Shown: one piece after another, positions 32,170-43,785 of the stretch
How the letters are laid out: every line of letters starts with the position of its first letter
How positions within the stretch are numbered: position 1 is the stretch's first letter
DNA from: Xanthoparmelia taractica
Lineage: Eukaryota > Ascomycota > Lecanoromycetes > Lecanorales > Parmeliaceae
Length of the DNA stretch: 60,301 nt
Assembly: GCA_033085395.1 (NCBI GenBank)
Contig: JANQBS010000238.1
Span: forward strand, 1 to 60,301
Reading direction: 5' to 3'
Translations under genes and position numbers: made by a program
The notes under the pieces: generated by a model
What the model saw: only the letters and a program-made list of their open reading frames with translations
Told to the model about the DNA's origin: nothing
Database searches by the model: none

Positions 32170-33097
32170 TTTTGTATATCGAAAGCGTAATAAAGAATGA
32201 GTAGAATGGCTAAATTGGGGTTTTGGCTGGGGATTTTCCCCCAATTAAACGTCCATTCTCTTCTGTTGTTGAAGTAGGAGAGTCGGAAAAAGGCGAATCA
32301 AAACTGCTAGGTCTGCGGAGTAGAGGAGAATATGTCTCTTGCATCAAAAGCGCAAAATAGTCACACCAACACGCAGACATATGACACCCTGAGAAATAAA
32401 CATCAAATGATCGCGGTCTCCGGATTCGGGAACATTGAAGTAATATAGGGTAAGCGCAATGTCGCCATATCCTTAACGCCGTACCTCCTGCAGGTGGCAA
32501 GGTCGCAACCTCAACTCTCATCCTCAATCGCTCCCTCTTGAGTATTAATCAATGGGCGTATTGTATATCAGACAGTCTTTGATGGGGGATTGTCGTAATG
32601 AAGCTTCTGACTATTAACGATTTTCAGCCTGAGAAGCTGAACGTGAATATGAAGGACAGAATTTCCCAGCCAGATTCCTGCAGAATTGATAGTTGGGTTG
32701 TATGCGCTCAACTCGTCACGGCGCTGTTCACCGTGAACTGCGATAACCATGCTCTAGGGGGCCCGTGAAGTAATAAAGCTATGAATGTGGTGGTGAGATA
32801 CCTCGAGATCGTGATCAGATAGCGTGAAATGCATGTGTATTAGACTGCATGCTTGAGAAAGGCACCTGCGGGTGGCAATGCTTGAGGACTTAGGATTAAT
32901 TCCTCTCTCAACGACTCTCATGATTTAATGGAGTAAACAAGATATTGTCATCGAATGGGAACACAGTCAGGAGTCGAGGAAGCCGCGACTTCACTTCTCG
33001 ATTTTAGCGCGAGTCCATCAGGGCGTCTAAACAGCACTTCTCAAGGTCACTCTAGATAAGGTAAAGTACATGAGATATTGGTGACCGCAATAGAAGC
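32170..33097. other. Intergenic
   Basis: About 0.9 kb upstream of two divergent genes. Small open frames at 32210-32527 and 32568-32750 look non-coding. Nothing else recognised. Confidence 0.4.
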
Positions 33098-34858
33098 ATG
33101 TATTTGAGCATACCTTGCTTCCCAAGTATTGCGCAACTCTTAATCTCTTCTCTAATATTGACTGTCCTAACCCAAGCATGGACACCCATAGTCGTCAGAA
33201 ATGTCACCACCTTGGGACCACAGCTCACCCCAGATGTGACCAACGTATCGCGAGACGGTGGGTACTCGGCCTTGATCAATGGAAACATTGTTTGGCTCTA
33301 TGATGATACAGAATGCATGGACACGCAAGGAAATCAGCTTTCTTTCATTTCCAACACCGCAGCTTATGCGAAACAACCAGGCAGCAGTATGACTACCGCT
33401 ACGGATTTCGGGGTTGTTAACCTAGGCAACAACCCTGACGGAAGCCAGAAGACCGCGATACTTGCCCATACCACTGTCGGCACTGGCGGTTGGATTCCTT
33501 TCCAGCCGGACGAGTTGCAGTACAATGAGCAGATGAATGGGAAAGAGAGGGTAGCAATATGTAAATTTCACCGGCTCACACAGATTGGGTCCTCACATCC
33601 GCCATCGTTTGCGGTATCTGACAGATTTTACAGGGCCTGGTACATCTCCTACGTCCATCAGTACCACACAAGCTTTTCTCTACGCACCGCTAGTCTATGT
33701 GGATAGCAAGCCTCAAGATCCTTCCAAAGAATACCAAGCTCGCGGTATGACCTTGATCACCATCACGGCACCCGATTCCGGACCAGTCGCTGCTCGTCAA
33801 GGCGATCTCATCATCCCTGGAACTGAAGTTGCGTATGGAGGCTTTTCATCGATCCTTGGTCACAAGAGTACCGATGCAGCCACAGAGAAAGACACGGGCA
33901 ATCGTGACGTGTACCTGCTTGGCATGACTGCCTCCGGTCTTCAGCTGGCTCGAGTCAGTATGAATCACCTGAGCGACTTTTCAGAGTATAGCTTCTGGAA
34001 TCCTCAAAGCCAGAAATTCTCGGCAAAGGCCCCTGATCCAAGTCTTCGAGACGCATCACAAATATACCTGCCTGGCACGTTCTCATCTGGAAGTGTATTC
34101 TTTAGCCCATACTTCAAGACCTTCATCATGGTGTACTTCAATAAAATGGTCGACTCCACCTTCTATATCCGATATCTACAGCTTAACGGTCCGTTGGGAC
34201 AAGATGCGACATGGATCGTAGGAGGCAAGAACGGCAAGGGATTGGAAGCAGAAGATGCGGAGGCACTCGTTAAGTATACCTGGTCTGCTGAGCAGAAGCT
34301 GTACGCATCTCCCCCTGGGTCCGGGGGGTTCAACTACGCCGGCATGGCCCATCCAGAGTATTTCAACACGCAATACTTCCCTCCATCATTATACGCACCC
34401 ATAATCTCGGATGAAGAGCGAGTGAATGGATGGTATGGCCCAGGCAGTGCTGGTGTTGATGGCAAGACCCTTTTGCTTAGCTGGACGTCTCAGGTAAGCT
34501 CCTGGGATCTTGAAGTTCTTGTGCAAGCACGTTGATCCTATTATCTCAGGAGGTTGGGGAAACGGATAACGGGCTCTACCGGATCCAACTTGCAATGCTC
34601 GAGTTCGATGATATTCCTTCGGACTCTGACCACGACCCTTCAGCCACGGCGGGTATAGCCATTTCCTCGGGCACGCCTGCTGCGACTTCAACAAAAGGCA
34701 ACAAGCACCCGAACTACCCTATGAGCTCGATACTCAGCATAGTAGAGCATGGAACTGCCGCGCATTCTTTCCACCAAAGACTCCTTCATGGGTATGCTCT
34801 CTACATCTTGGCTATGCATGTGTTGCTTTACACAAGGATGCGCGGAAGGATAATCTGA
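33098..34858 (+). CDS. Secreted DUF4185-like protein
   Basis: Exons 33098-33560, 33634-34493 and 34550-34858 (all phases agree), 543 residues. A signal peptide (MYLSIPCFPSIAQLLISSLI ... TQAWT) precedes a domain rich in beta-propeller-like motifs: TPDVTNVSRDGGYSALINGN, IVWLYDDTECMDTQGNQLSF, VGTGGWIPFQPDEL, AIWPGTSPTSISTTQAFLYA, PLVYVDSKPQDPSKEY, GLQLARVSMNHLSDF and MVYFNKMVDSTFYIRYLQL. After a Ser/Thr/Pro stretch the protein ends with a hydrophobic tail (HGYALYILAMHVLLY) plus a short basic end, compatible with a membrane or GPI anchor. The fold name DUF4185/five-bladed propeller is from memory of homologues; enzymatic activity on polysaccharide is possible but unproven. Confidence 0.8.
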
Positions 34859-37185
34859 ATAATAAAAGGAAAGGCTTGACGATAGACTGGGCATGACGCA
34901 CAAGCAAGGCACACATTAATGATCGCTCTGATATCTTAAGCAAGTGTGCATTTCTTTTGTTCATACGTGGAATCATGAATAACGGTTTCATCATTATGCA
35001 CCGTCCCTAAAATCGTCTACCACCGAGTGCAACGTCCCCCAAGGCTTTCCCCAATACAACCCCGATGTGTAATGCCCCTCATTCCTATTACACATTGCCT
35101 TTATACTACTGTCCAGATCAAAGATCCTTCGCATTGCCATATATCATCCCTCACTATCTCCAAGCGCCGTGACCATGTGGCCATGTGAACAGGCATGTTC
35201 GAGCAGCCAGCCCCCACTGGTTAATATATCTGGCAGATCCCATCATATGTTGTACTTCTCTCGGACATTCCACATCAACTTTCGCATCCGCATCCGCTTT
35301 TCACAACTATGGCCAACCGGGATTTCAATGGCTATTTCTACCACCATGACCGTGCAACTTACTCATTCTCTCCCTCACCCCCACCCTCCTTCCCCATCTC
35401 TCCTCCATTTCACGGGCGCAAATCTCTGGGAATATCGATCTCACATCCATCCGGGGTGCTTTGGTGATATAGCATAAGTACCTTACCTAACCGTTATGAA
35501 TGCTGTGCACGCTCGGGATGATGAGTTGAGTTGAAGGAGGGGTTTTGAAAGGGACAGAGCTTTGTTGGGTACCCTTGGGGAACTTGGTATGGAAGAAGTT
35601 TGGGGATGTAGGCGCGGAGAAGTCTGACTTTTGGATACGGTACGTAGCACTTTTGGAAGGAGGCGTGTAGTGTGCAATTGATGCGCGTGTATGTAAAGAG
35701 GAGGATGGTTTCTTTTTTTGGGGGGGGGGGGTTCAGGAGTTTGTTGGGGATTGAGGGGGGGGGAAGAAGGTAGTGAGGTATTAACAGGAGTAAGGGAGAG
35801 GTAGCTTTAGATAGCCCTACCGGGCATGTGGCGTTGTGAGGTATCAAGAGGACTGGGGCGGAAGGAGGTGCATCGTGGAAAAGCCGCACTTTTGGAATGT
35901 ACGCTACGGTTGTTGTTAAGGTGAGATTGGGGATTGGGATGGCGACGAGGTAAGCATTCAGCAACTTGCTGGCTCCATCACGCACTGAAGCGGAGGTGAA
36001 CTTGAGCTATGTTTGAGCGTGAGAGGATCGGATCGAGATGGTGGTGGAGCTTTCGAGTTATTGTCTAGCTCACGTAGGTCTGGCTCGGCTCGGTTTGGCT
36101 TCGCTTGGGTTGCTGCGGGGGGGAGGAGAAGCAATTCGAACAGAGGAATAGCACACACGCATGCGCAATCATTTTGGCTATATTGGTCAGCGCTGGGTTT
36201 ACATGGAGGAAATGTGCTGTGACGGCAGCACCAGAAGGGGGAACAACATTTGTGAAAGCTTTATTTCCTGGGCTATAAGATACCGAATTGTTGAGACGAC
36301 CCTTCAAGAAAGGTCTGCGTCTTCATCTTTGCCTGCGAATCCGATTCAAGAATTGAAAAGAGAAGTACCAAACATATATTATCGCTCGAGGAAATGGACC
36401 GGCGAATGGACTGGAGCCGACACACAGCTGTTGTGCTTCCGAGGGCACGTTTGCGTCGTATGCAAGCCATTCTCCAATGGAAGAGACGTTGCCTGAGCCG
36501 TGGCCATTGTGGCTATGGGTGCGCGAGGAGAGCAATATCGGTAGTCGTATAAGTGTAGCCTGCTAATTTGTTAATAAAGCCATTGTGCCCATGACGGGTT
36601 GATGATTCATGGTAAAAGAAACTTAAGGTCAATTGGCATTCGGAAGAGGTCATCTAGAGGCTTTTCAGCATTGCCAGACCTCTGAGCGGCTGGAAATGAA
36701 ACCAACTGGCCCACCGAGAGAAGCGCTAGATAGCTGGCGATCAGCCACACATCCCTGCTGTATGATCGGGGTGTCTTGCTTCGTACTTGACCAAGTAGCT
36801 GAATGGTCACGCTTGGCATGTTTCCTTGAGGATCGCCACATGCTTCGCCGCATTGGTCGAAAAATCTTGCTCTCCGCTTCAACAACATTGAACACCGAGG
36901 CCCGGTCACCCATCTTCTTGCAGCCCCTCTTGCCCTACTTTGATAGACGCGTTCGTTGGGTTCAATATCAAGTCTTTGCTGGTAATCTGCTTTTTCCTCT
37001 TCCTCCATCGCCATAGGGGGACTGCTACCGAGAGACGGGAACCCCGGATCTGAAGCGATCGTTGTCTTTTTAGGGGCTCTTCCCGCTCGACGATGGTAAT
37101 GCAGTCCTGGTTCGTCGAAGAGACTGGTCGTGCCGCATCTCCTCTTCCTCGATCCTCATAGTGGAATTTCCATCAAAAGGTAGAA
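34859..37185. other. Gene-poor stretch, no gene recognised
   Basis: About 2.3 kb with only short, unsupported open frames (for example 35494-35985 minus and 36607-37014 minus). It includes G-rich homopolymer stretches near 35721-35730 and 35756-35762. Composition is not RIP-like. Some of 36600-37180 may be the decayed upstream part of the F-box-type pseudogene that follows. Confidence 0.4.
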
Positions 37186-37680
37186 ATAACGTGGATGTTG
37201 ACCTGTCGAAGTGCATCAGCCCGAGGGCCGAGACACGCCGAGTCAGCCCTGCGGCTCTAGTCCTTTTCACTCAATACTAGTTCCCCCACCAAAATTTAAT
37301 ACGAGAACCAGCTAACTCGTGTCGAGATCGACGCCGTTGCCTTTGACAGACAACAGACCAGAATGGATATGTCAGCATACGTTCGCTTCCCTCAGGAAGG
37401 TACGGATTGAGTGTGTTCCTTCTTTCGATTACAACGAGACGCTGCCGATGATGAGAACTCCGTTTTGGGAGAGGTTTTACACTTGCGGGCTCTCTAAGAC
37501 ATGTTATAACTGGGTCACACCACCTGATAGCTCTGTTGTCCGACAACTTGAGCTTCACAAATGCGAAATGAATGAGGACGAGCTATTCCGGATGTTTCGT
37601 TCCTGTAAGGCCCTTAGAAGGCTCGAGTAGGAGTGGGACCTATCCGCTTGGTCCGAAGGGGATGACGAATAGGATGATGG
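37186..37680 (+). pseudogene. F-box/LRR-type protein fragment, decayed
   Basis: Plus-strand translation shows the style of fungal F-box leucine-rich proteins: a VDVDLSKC stretch near 37193, then TFASLRKVRIECVPSFDYNE, SSVVRQLELHKCEMNEDELF and RSCKALRRLE, which match the repeated pattern of strand plus 'L..C' units. The frame is closed by a stop inside the conserved block (RRLE-stop-EWDLSAWSEGDDE), and upstream stops prevent a complete gene. No intact F-box motif is visible. Best read as a broken member of a large family; a role is not to be assumed. Confidence 0.5.
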
Positions 37681-37767
37681 CGACGAGCTTGGCCCTATCG
37701 TACCCGAGGCCTCTGGAAGGTACTGTGATTGTAATCTTTCCTGCTCCTTGTCTGCATGTGCGAGCAT

Positions 37768-38216
37768 TTACACGCCATCAACAAGGACACACCACCCTTT
37801 ACTGCCTGCCACTCCCTTTCCCCCAACTCCAGCCCTGAACTCCCTCACCGCATACTCGAGACCCTCCCAATCGAAGCTTCCAGGCTGCAACCATACAGCC
37901 TGAATGCCAACCTCTTTCGTCTCCTTCAGCATCTCTTTCGTCACGGTTGGTTGGGTAATGACGCTCAAGCCTGTCTCTGTGGGATGCGAGAGCTGCAATG
38001 GTGACGAAACGGTGAATTACTTGATGTCGCCGATTGTGTTTCGGGACGGGAAGGGTTGATGGGGGTAAGGGGAGAGAGTGTGCCTGCTACCAAGCAAGGA
38101 TCTTGTATCCGAATTTGATACTGTCCTGGGATGCGCCTGGGTATTCAGGTGGGTTAGGACGTGGACTGCGGGGGTGGAAAACAAGGTAACACCGCTGCTA
38201 CAGCGAAGTGCTTAGA
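37768..38216 (-). pseudogene. CoA-binding (YccU-like) domain protein, broken
   Basis: Minus-strand sequence encodes pieces of a Rossmann-fold CoA-binding protein: an upstream KHFAVAAV strand (near 38205), ASQDSIKFGYKILAW, HSLP and TPINPSRPE, then HPTETGLSVITQPTVTKEML, KEVGIQAVWLQPGSFDWEGL and GWCVLVDGV. Reading is interrupted by a TAG after KILAW, a frame change before TPINPS, another before GDIK, and a TAA after GDIK. With at least two stops and two shifts it cannot make the full protein. The 3' third is still open for 76 codons, so the decay is recent or the C-terminal part is under weak constraint. Confidence 0.75.
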
Positions 38217-38634
38217 GTTGAAGAAGACTTCGGCTGCGGCCTCCATCCCTTTTCTCATGCTGTCAAAGAGAATTTATGCTTATCTGACCCGAGATCATTA
38301 GAGAAAGTTTTATCGATTCGATGTTGTCGTAAGAATTACTCTAGAGTCAGCCGGGCAGAGACGTTCTTCAAAGAAAGCTGTAAGAGCTATAATCTTCGCA
38401 GGCAGATTCTGAGAGGCAGCAAATTAAATGGAAAACCAAAGAACCAAGGGTCGACTGGGGAAGCTGACATTTACCACAAGAAGCAAGTAGGGCACAGAAT
38501 CTTGTAATCTGTACTCCTTTCACAGTATAGAGCTGATATTGACAGCAAGCCAAGTCTAGTCAACGATATCAAGGCTGGAAAGAGGAGGGATTGCTGCATT
38601 GACGAATGCTACTTTAATTGAGAAGTATCGGCTG

Positions 38635-39484
38635 TCAAGGCATTACGGTCTCATGACCCTCTAAAGCCATTGCGACAGCGGCTTCAGCATGAAGCTTCAA
38701 TGGGTCAAAAAACTCTACACCATGGCAATCACCTTGTTTAACCAGAAACCCAATTTCAGTGCACCCAAGGATCACCCCCTGCGCAGAGCCTTGGCCATGG
38801 CACAGCTTGTTAATTATCCTGAGGTAGCCTTGCTTGGACTCCTCGCGAAAGCTGTACTGAGTCAGCTCTTTGAAGATGACATCGTTAATGTATTCTTGAT
38901 CGACGGCGTCTGGGACGACGGTTTCGATGCCGAAGCGCTGGGTGTACATGTCTCGCATCCACATCGCTGACATAGTGCCTTTGGTACCGAGAAGGAGAAC
39001 TTTGTGGAGGCCTGCGGCCTGAATAGCATTCGCCGTGGGATCAACGATGTGTAGTAATGGTGTATCGATACCCTTCATGAAATTGACTCTGTGCCAAGTA
39101 TTTGAGACGCAGAGGATGAAGTCGACGCCAGCTATGAGCAAGTGGATCAGCACACAAATTTGTTGTGTTTCTTGGTAGAGAAGTTAAAAAGTTCCTAGGA
39201 AACCTGCAGAGCGCGACTCGGAGAAGGATAGGCTTTCAGATGCCAACGATGAGAGAGTACACACCTCGTTCAAGCGCCTTTGCATGACGGTTCACGTAAT
39301 TCTCGCCATCCTCCCACAAATCACCACTCACAAGTCGTTCGACTTCTCCAAAATCCATGGAGTTGATTATTATCTCAGCGATATGGTATCCTCCCAGCCG
39401 TGCCTTGACGCCAGCGTTGATAAGCTTGTAGTACTCCACAGTCGCAACATCGCTACAGCCGCCAATCACACCGATTATCTTCAT
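38635..39484 (-). CDS. Aspartate/glutamate racemase family protein
   Basis: Cofactor-independent racemase fold. Exons 39484-39265 and 39131-38635, in phase, 238 residues. The start is MKIIGVIGGCSDVATVEYY, the glycine-rich N-terminal loop, followed by INSMDFGEVERLVSGDLW. The first catalytic position normally reads C-N-T-x-H; here it is LCVSNTWH, with Ser just before Asn-Thr. The second catalytic Cys is kept in VILGCTEIGFLV. VDPTANAIQAAGLHKVLLLG and FFDPLKLHAEAAVAMAL complete the family. A non-Cys residue at the first site also occurs in the YgeA-type L-Asp/Glu racemases, so activity is plausible. It stands alone in gene-poor DNA without a non-ribosomal synthetase or other D-amino-acid gene nearby. 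Confidence 0.85.
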
Positions 39485-42345
39485 GTTGGAGCAGTATCGC
39501 AGTCAATTGGATCTCACACGGCCGATGTGTAAGGTTAGCAAGCGACGTCTGATCCGGTGTCGGCTCAAAGGTGACTCATGGTCCCAAACTTCTGCTGACC
39601 ACACATTAAACTTGGTGAGGGAACCGCCAAAGACCTGCCGCTTTCGGCTGGTGCGGACGCCGCTTTTGACACTCTTATGGCCGGATGATCACCTGGGACC
39701 CATGCCGCCCACCTTCCCTGCACCCTACAGCCTTCACACTCCTTGGCTTCGCCAGAGCAATTGTTCCGCCTTCGGATTGTTCTAGGACAGAAATAGTTGC
39801 GAGTGCCTCTCAAGGAGAAATTGGAAGACAGACTTTTATTCTGGTGGTAAAAAAGTACCGTGAAAGGCGTACAGATATCTGACGAAGAAACTCTGGCTGA
39901 CACCACTCTCAATGAAAGACCTCGGAACTATCACCGGCATGGACTTTCCTTGGCGTTCTCTCCTGAGTTAAGACAAAGGTGTGGACGAGTAGCGCTCCAT
40001 CTTGACCTGCAATGTTACTGCACCAGCGAGAAAAGAATGTTAATCAGCTGCAAAGCATGTAGCAAGAGCTTTTTATCTTCAGCCGGGAGACCTTCACCTC
40101 CACCATCACGCTCTTTACGACGAAGATATGCGTTGCCAAAAGTGAGGGTAGTTCTCATATATCCGCACTGTTCTGGAAGTCCCCACCTCCACCACCACGT
40201 CAGACTTCGCCTGGATGTGTGATAGCCGCGATGCGTATATAGGGAGACAAAACGAATTGAGTTCAGAGATCACCTTCCCTCTTAGTCGAGTACCTTCCCT
40301 TCTGGATGCTGCTTTAAGTGAAGGGTTTCTTCGGTTAGCTGCGTTGCGGGGGAAGAGATCGCGGCGCGAACACTGTCGCTCCAAGATCATTTAAATGATT
40401 GTCGAGTTGGCAAACGCCATGCCGCTAGATCTTCCATTCGTGGCTTACGACCACGAAAGTCCATCCCACCCGCTCAATGCCATCAAACTTGTGAAACAAA
40501 TCACAACCTACCGGGTATCACTGGATTGCCATGGCTTACTGCCTGGCAATAGAACACAAGGTCTGCGATCCTCCTTTAGCATAGGAAGATGAGTCAGTTC
40601 ACCAGGCTATCAGAACGACTTAGGCTCCAGAAGTCAGTCAGCCGCAGAACTATTGACATTGCGTGGTTAAGGGTTTGCATTTCAGCTCCGGGCCCATCAT
40701 AACAACATCTTCTTCGATTTCATCGTTGAGCGTTTTCCTTCAACTAGATGGTCAGATTTCACAATCGAAAGAATTCAATACAACTCTAGCCTCAACATAC
40801 CAGTCAATGGATATCCTTATATCCTCAATAATGAATCACTTCTCTTCTAATCTCTCCCCTCTCTCCTGCGGCACTGGCTCTACGTACCAAATCTAGTGAC
40901 TGTGTTCATCCATAAAAGAATCCTGCTCGCTGGGTGTTTTTTTTTGAGAGCTCGAGTCACAATTCTAAGCGCCTGGGTAACTTCTTCGGTAGCTGGGCAC
41001 AGATCTCTCAGGGCTTCGGCTAATGCAGGCACAGTTCCCTCCTTGATCCTGTCCAACACGCGATTATCATCAAGTCATTCGGAATAGATGCGGAACTCTA
41101 GACCTAGAATATCTTGTTTATAGCTGGTTTATCTTTCATATTGAATACGAGTGCAAGCGCCACTGGCGCATCGAGCATCTCGTCAGACACTTCACGGTAC
41201 GATAGATATGAGCTGGTGAACTCGGAATCCCAATGTTTTTTGGTTTCCAGCTCCTTGGCTTGCTCAATCCAGGAGCAATAACGTCGAGGTGGCAATCTTT
41301 CAGGGACTCTACAGTGACGCATCCAACTATAGCATGCTCTTCCACCTCTCCTCAGATGAGGAATTCATTTGGTGATTTCTTCCTCAAGTACTGATTATTC
41401 TTCAGACCGGATAAACAGTCCCGAAGCTCTGTAGCAGAAGAAATATCTTTGCAGGCAGCTGGCAGCTGTAAGAAGCACAAAGAGCTGCCCTTGTTCTCTA
41501 TGTTCAATCAAAAGAATCTGAAGCATCCTTAGCCACGAAGACGTAGTAGAGATCCACCCTGTCCGTGTTCGTTGGTGTTTGGCAAAGTGGGATAGCGTCT
41601 CGTGTCCCAGTAGTTCGCGAGAACAGCTTTGTTGTGTTCCAGGCGTCCCGATATCCCCAGCTTGGAGTTTCATCCATAGCAACGTCGACGCATACTCCAG
41701 CTTCGATCCCTGTGCGGGAATTGATTCCACTTGAGTCCGGGCCAGCTGCTTAAAACACACACTCTGTCTATGATGTAGATCATGTAGCTCTAAAGAGCGT
41801 CTGTGGAGCTTCGTAACTAAAATTAGAAGTGGGACCCGTTGAGCTGTTCGCGTTTTCTGTCGCCATTGCTGCTGTTACTATATTATGAATATATTAAAGA
41901 TAATTTTCATATTAAACGTTGCCTCGGTTACTTAGATGTGTCTGTTAGCCAGCTAACTCTTTCGGTTGCCTCAGTTGTCTTAGATTTCGGGGGCTAGCTG
42001 ATCCGAGGATTATCCACACGACGGGGGCGAGATGCTGCTAGCGGGTAAGTTTTTGGTGATTTGCAAGAGGCAGTATCCTCGCTGACATCCACGATCGACT
42101 GGCTTCGCACTGCGCAAGTCTTGATATCAATGATTTAATACGTCTCATGCTCCGGCTGCAGTGTATAACGTCTCACTCGCCGTGAAGCATGTTGCAACTG
42201 TCTCGCGCATGACGAACTACAGCTCGGTACTTCGAGGCAAAGGGGGTTATCGATGGCTGTCAGAAAATGGAGATTGCGAAGGTCTATGAACGATAATACA
42301 GGGAGGCAGTAAGAGCCAGAGATACGAAGCATACAATCGCAAATC
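39485..42345. other. Gene-poor stretch with possible decayed gene
   Basis: No intact gene recognised in 2.9 kb. On the minus strand, around 41345-40900, codon-like text (for example LDRIKEGTVPALAEALRDLC followed by ATEEVTQALRIV) continues for about 60 codons but is bounded by stops in every frame, and open frames at 41104-41345 and 41395-41760 cannot be joined without them. This looks like an unidentified gene in decay. The region 41880-42000 is AT-rich. Confidence 0.4.
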
Positions 42346-43785
42346 CTAACGCCTGTCACGCCAATGTCCATCATACCATCGTTGATCGCCATCAATCGTA
42401 TTGCGTCTTCTCAGCACACCATCGTCATACCGTCCCCGCGGCCATCCAGCCCTCCTCTCGAACTGCATCAAATTCTCCGCTCTGATAGCATTTCGGATGG
42501 TACGCTCGCCTCTATCTACATGGTCTTGATGAACGAAGACAGGATGACGCGGATTGCGAGGAATGTTGGCCTGCCATGCTCGAGCACGTCTGGCTTGTTC
42601 ATCACGGAGTCGCCATAAAGCGTCACGGTCAGCCGCTCTGCGTCGTTCAAGATGTTCTTCCTCCCAACGTCTCTGAGCTTGTTCTTCACGAAGCTGCCGT
42701 GCTCGGTCGGCCGCTCTGCGTCGTTCAAGGTCTTCTTCCTCCCAACGTCTCCGAGCTCGTTCTTCACGAAGCTGCCGTGCTCGGTCGGCCATCCTGCGAC
42801 GTTCAAGATCTTCTTCCTCTTGAAGTCTCCGTGCTCTGTTCTCACGACGCCGCCGCGCTCGGTCAGCTGTGAGACGCTCAAGCTCTTCTCGCTCCTGTCG
42901 TATCCTTGCTTGTTCTCGGTCCCTCTCTTCTTGCTGACGTCTTGCTTCCCACTCAGCAGCGACGCGCTCTCTTGATCGTCGACGCTCCTGTCGTTCCCTT
43001 CGTGCATCCCTCTCACGTTGTCGCTCCACACGTTCAAGGATCGCAGCTCGCTCCCGAGCTTCGCGTTCTTGGCTTCTGATCCTTGCACGGCGCTCTCTTT
43101 CTCCAAGCTCTCTTAGCCTGATGATCTCTTTCTCGGCCTCGTATCTGCTCATCGGCGATAGAGATCGGGTGCGTCGACCGTGTTTACGGTGCGCTTCCGG
43201 TGGGGAGGATGAGTCGTCTTCATTCTCTTCACTCGATTGATGGATGACTGTAGGAATCGGGCTCCGTCTTCTCGGGTGACGCTCAGGGGATTGTTGAGGG
43301 GGATGATCCTCAGGAGGCTGGATAGGTACGACGACTGGAGATCTTACTCCGGAGGGCGGTCCATAATATGGTCCAGGAGGTGGTGGGATTGGTGCATCGT
43401 GTTGAATGACGGGTGGACGAGGTTGTGGCTTTTTCCCTTCCCTGGTGATATAGTACTGCCACTTCCCTTTCTTCTCTTTCTTCTTGGATGAAAAGGGGTT
43501 CCAAAATTTAAAATCCAATGTCATACCATCGAGCCGATCTCTGTTTCTCTCCCTAGCACCCGAATGGGGTCGCGAGCTTTCCAGATCCCTGGGTTCGATC
43601 TGAACAATATGAGGCTGGACCAGGGGTCTCAAGTCAGAGGCCGAGGCAAAACGGTCTCCGATCCTGGTAAACTGTGCATGCCTGCATGCCTGGCTGCGAG
43701 TCCCGCGAGGGCAAGGTACCACTTGCTCTCTTCTCTCACTACGTCCGTCGGGGTACACAACATCGAATACTTCGATCCCGCACAT
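42346..43785 (-). CDS. Arg/Glu-rich coiled-coil protein, fungal-specific
   Basis: Single exon, 479 residues from the ATG at 43785; the frame stays open to 43911. N-terminal domain MCGIEVFDVVYPDGRSERRE followed by CPRGTRSQACRHAQFTRIGD is a motif I remember from many ascomycete proteins of unknown role. Then a basic region (FWNPFSSKKKEKKGKW), a Pro-rich stretch with PPPPGPYYGPPSG, an RRRSP/SSEE patch, and from residue about 230 a long charged helix (EKEIIRLRELGERERRARIR ...) with three to four 26-residue repeats of the type DLERRRAADRARQLREEQAQ-RRWEE. No signal peptide or membrane segment. Predicted to be a coiled coil; possible cytoskeletal or nuclear scaffold role is inference. Confidence 0.75.
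   Translation of the reverse strand: MCGIEVFDVVYPDGRSERREQVVPCPRGTRSQACRHAQFTRIGDRFASASDLRPLVQPHIVQIEPRDLESSRPHSGARERNRDRLDGMTLDFKFWNPFSSKKKEKKGKWQYYITREGKKPQPRPPVIQHDAPIPPPPGPYYGPPSGVRSPVVVPIQPPEDHPPQQSPERHPRRRSPIPTVIHQSSEENEDDSSSPPEAHRKHGRRTRSLSPMSRYEAEKEIIRLRELGERERRARIRSQEREARERAAILERVERQRERDARRERQERRRSRERVAAEWEARRQQEERDREQARIRQEREELERLTADRARRRRENRARRLQEEEDLERRRMADRARQLREERARRRWEEEDLERRRAADRARQLREEQAQRRWEEEHLERRRAADRDALWRLRDEQARRARAWQANIPRNPRHPVFVHQDHVDRGERTIRNAIRAENLMQFERRAGWPRGRYDDGVLRRRNTIDGDQRWYDGHWRDRR
42626..42937 (-). repeat. 78-bp tandem repeats inside the coiled-coil gene
   Basis: Copies start at 42626, 42704, 42782 and 42860, exactly 78 bp apart, in frame (26 codons). The first two copies are nearly identical, the third and fourth more diverged, so the array has grown recently at the 3' end of the gene. 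Confidence 0.92.

Noticed and set aside
35494..35985. 163-codon minus-strand frame
   Set aside because: Pro/Leu-rich low complexity, no start context, no family text.
42626..42937. CRISPR-like regular array
   Set aside because: Units are contiguous without spacers and encode protein repeats; eukaryotic DNA.
42516..43106. 196-codon frame opposite/alongside the coiled-coil gene
   Set aside because: Shadow frame generated by the repeat array; the main frame has the conserved N-terminal motif.
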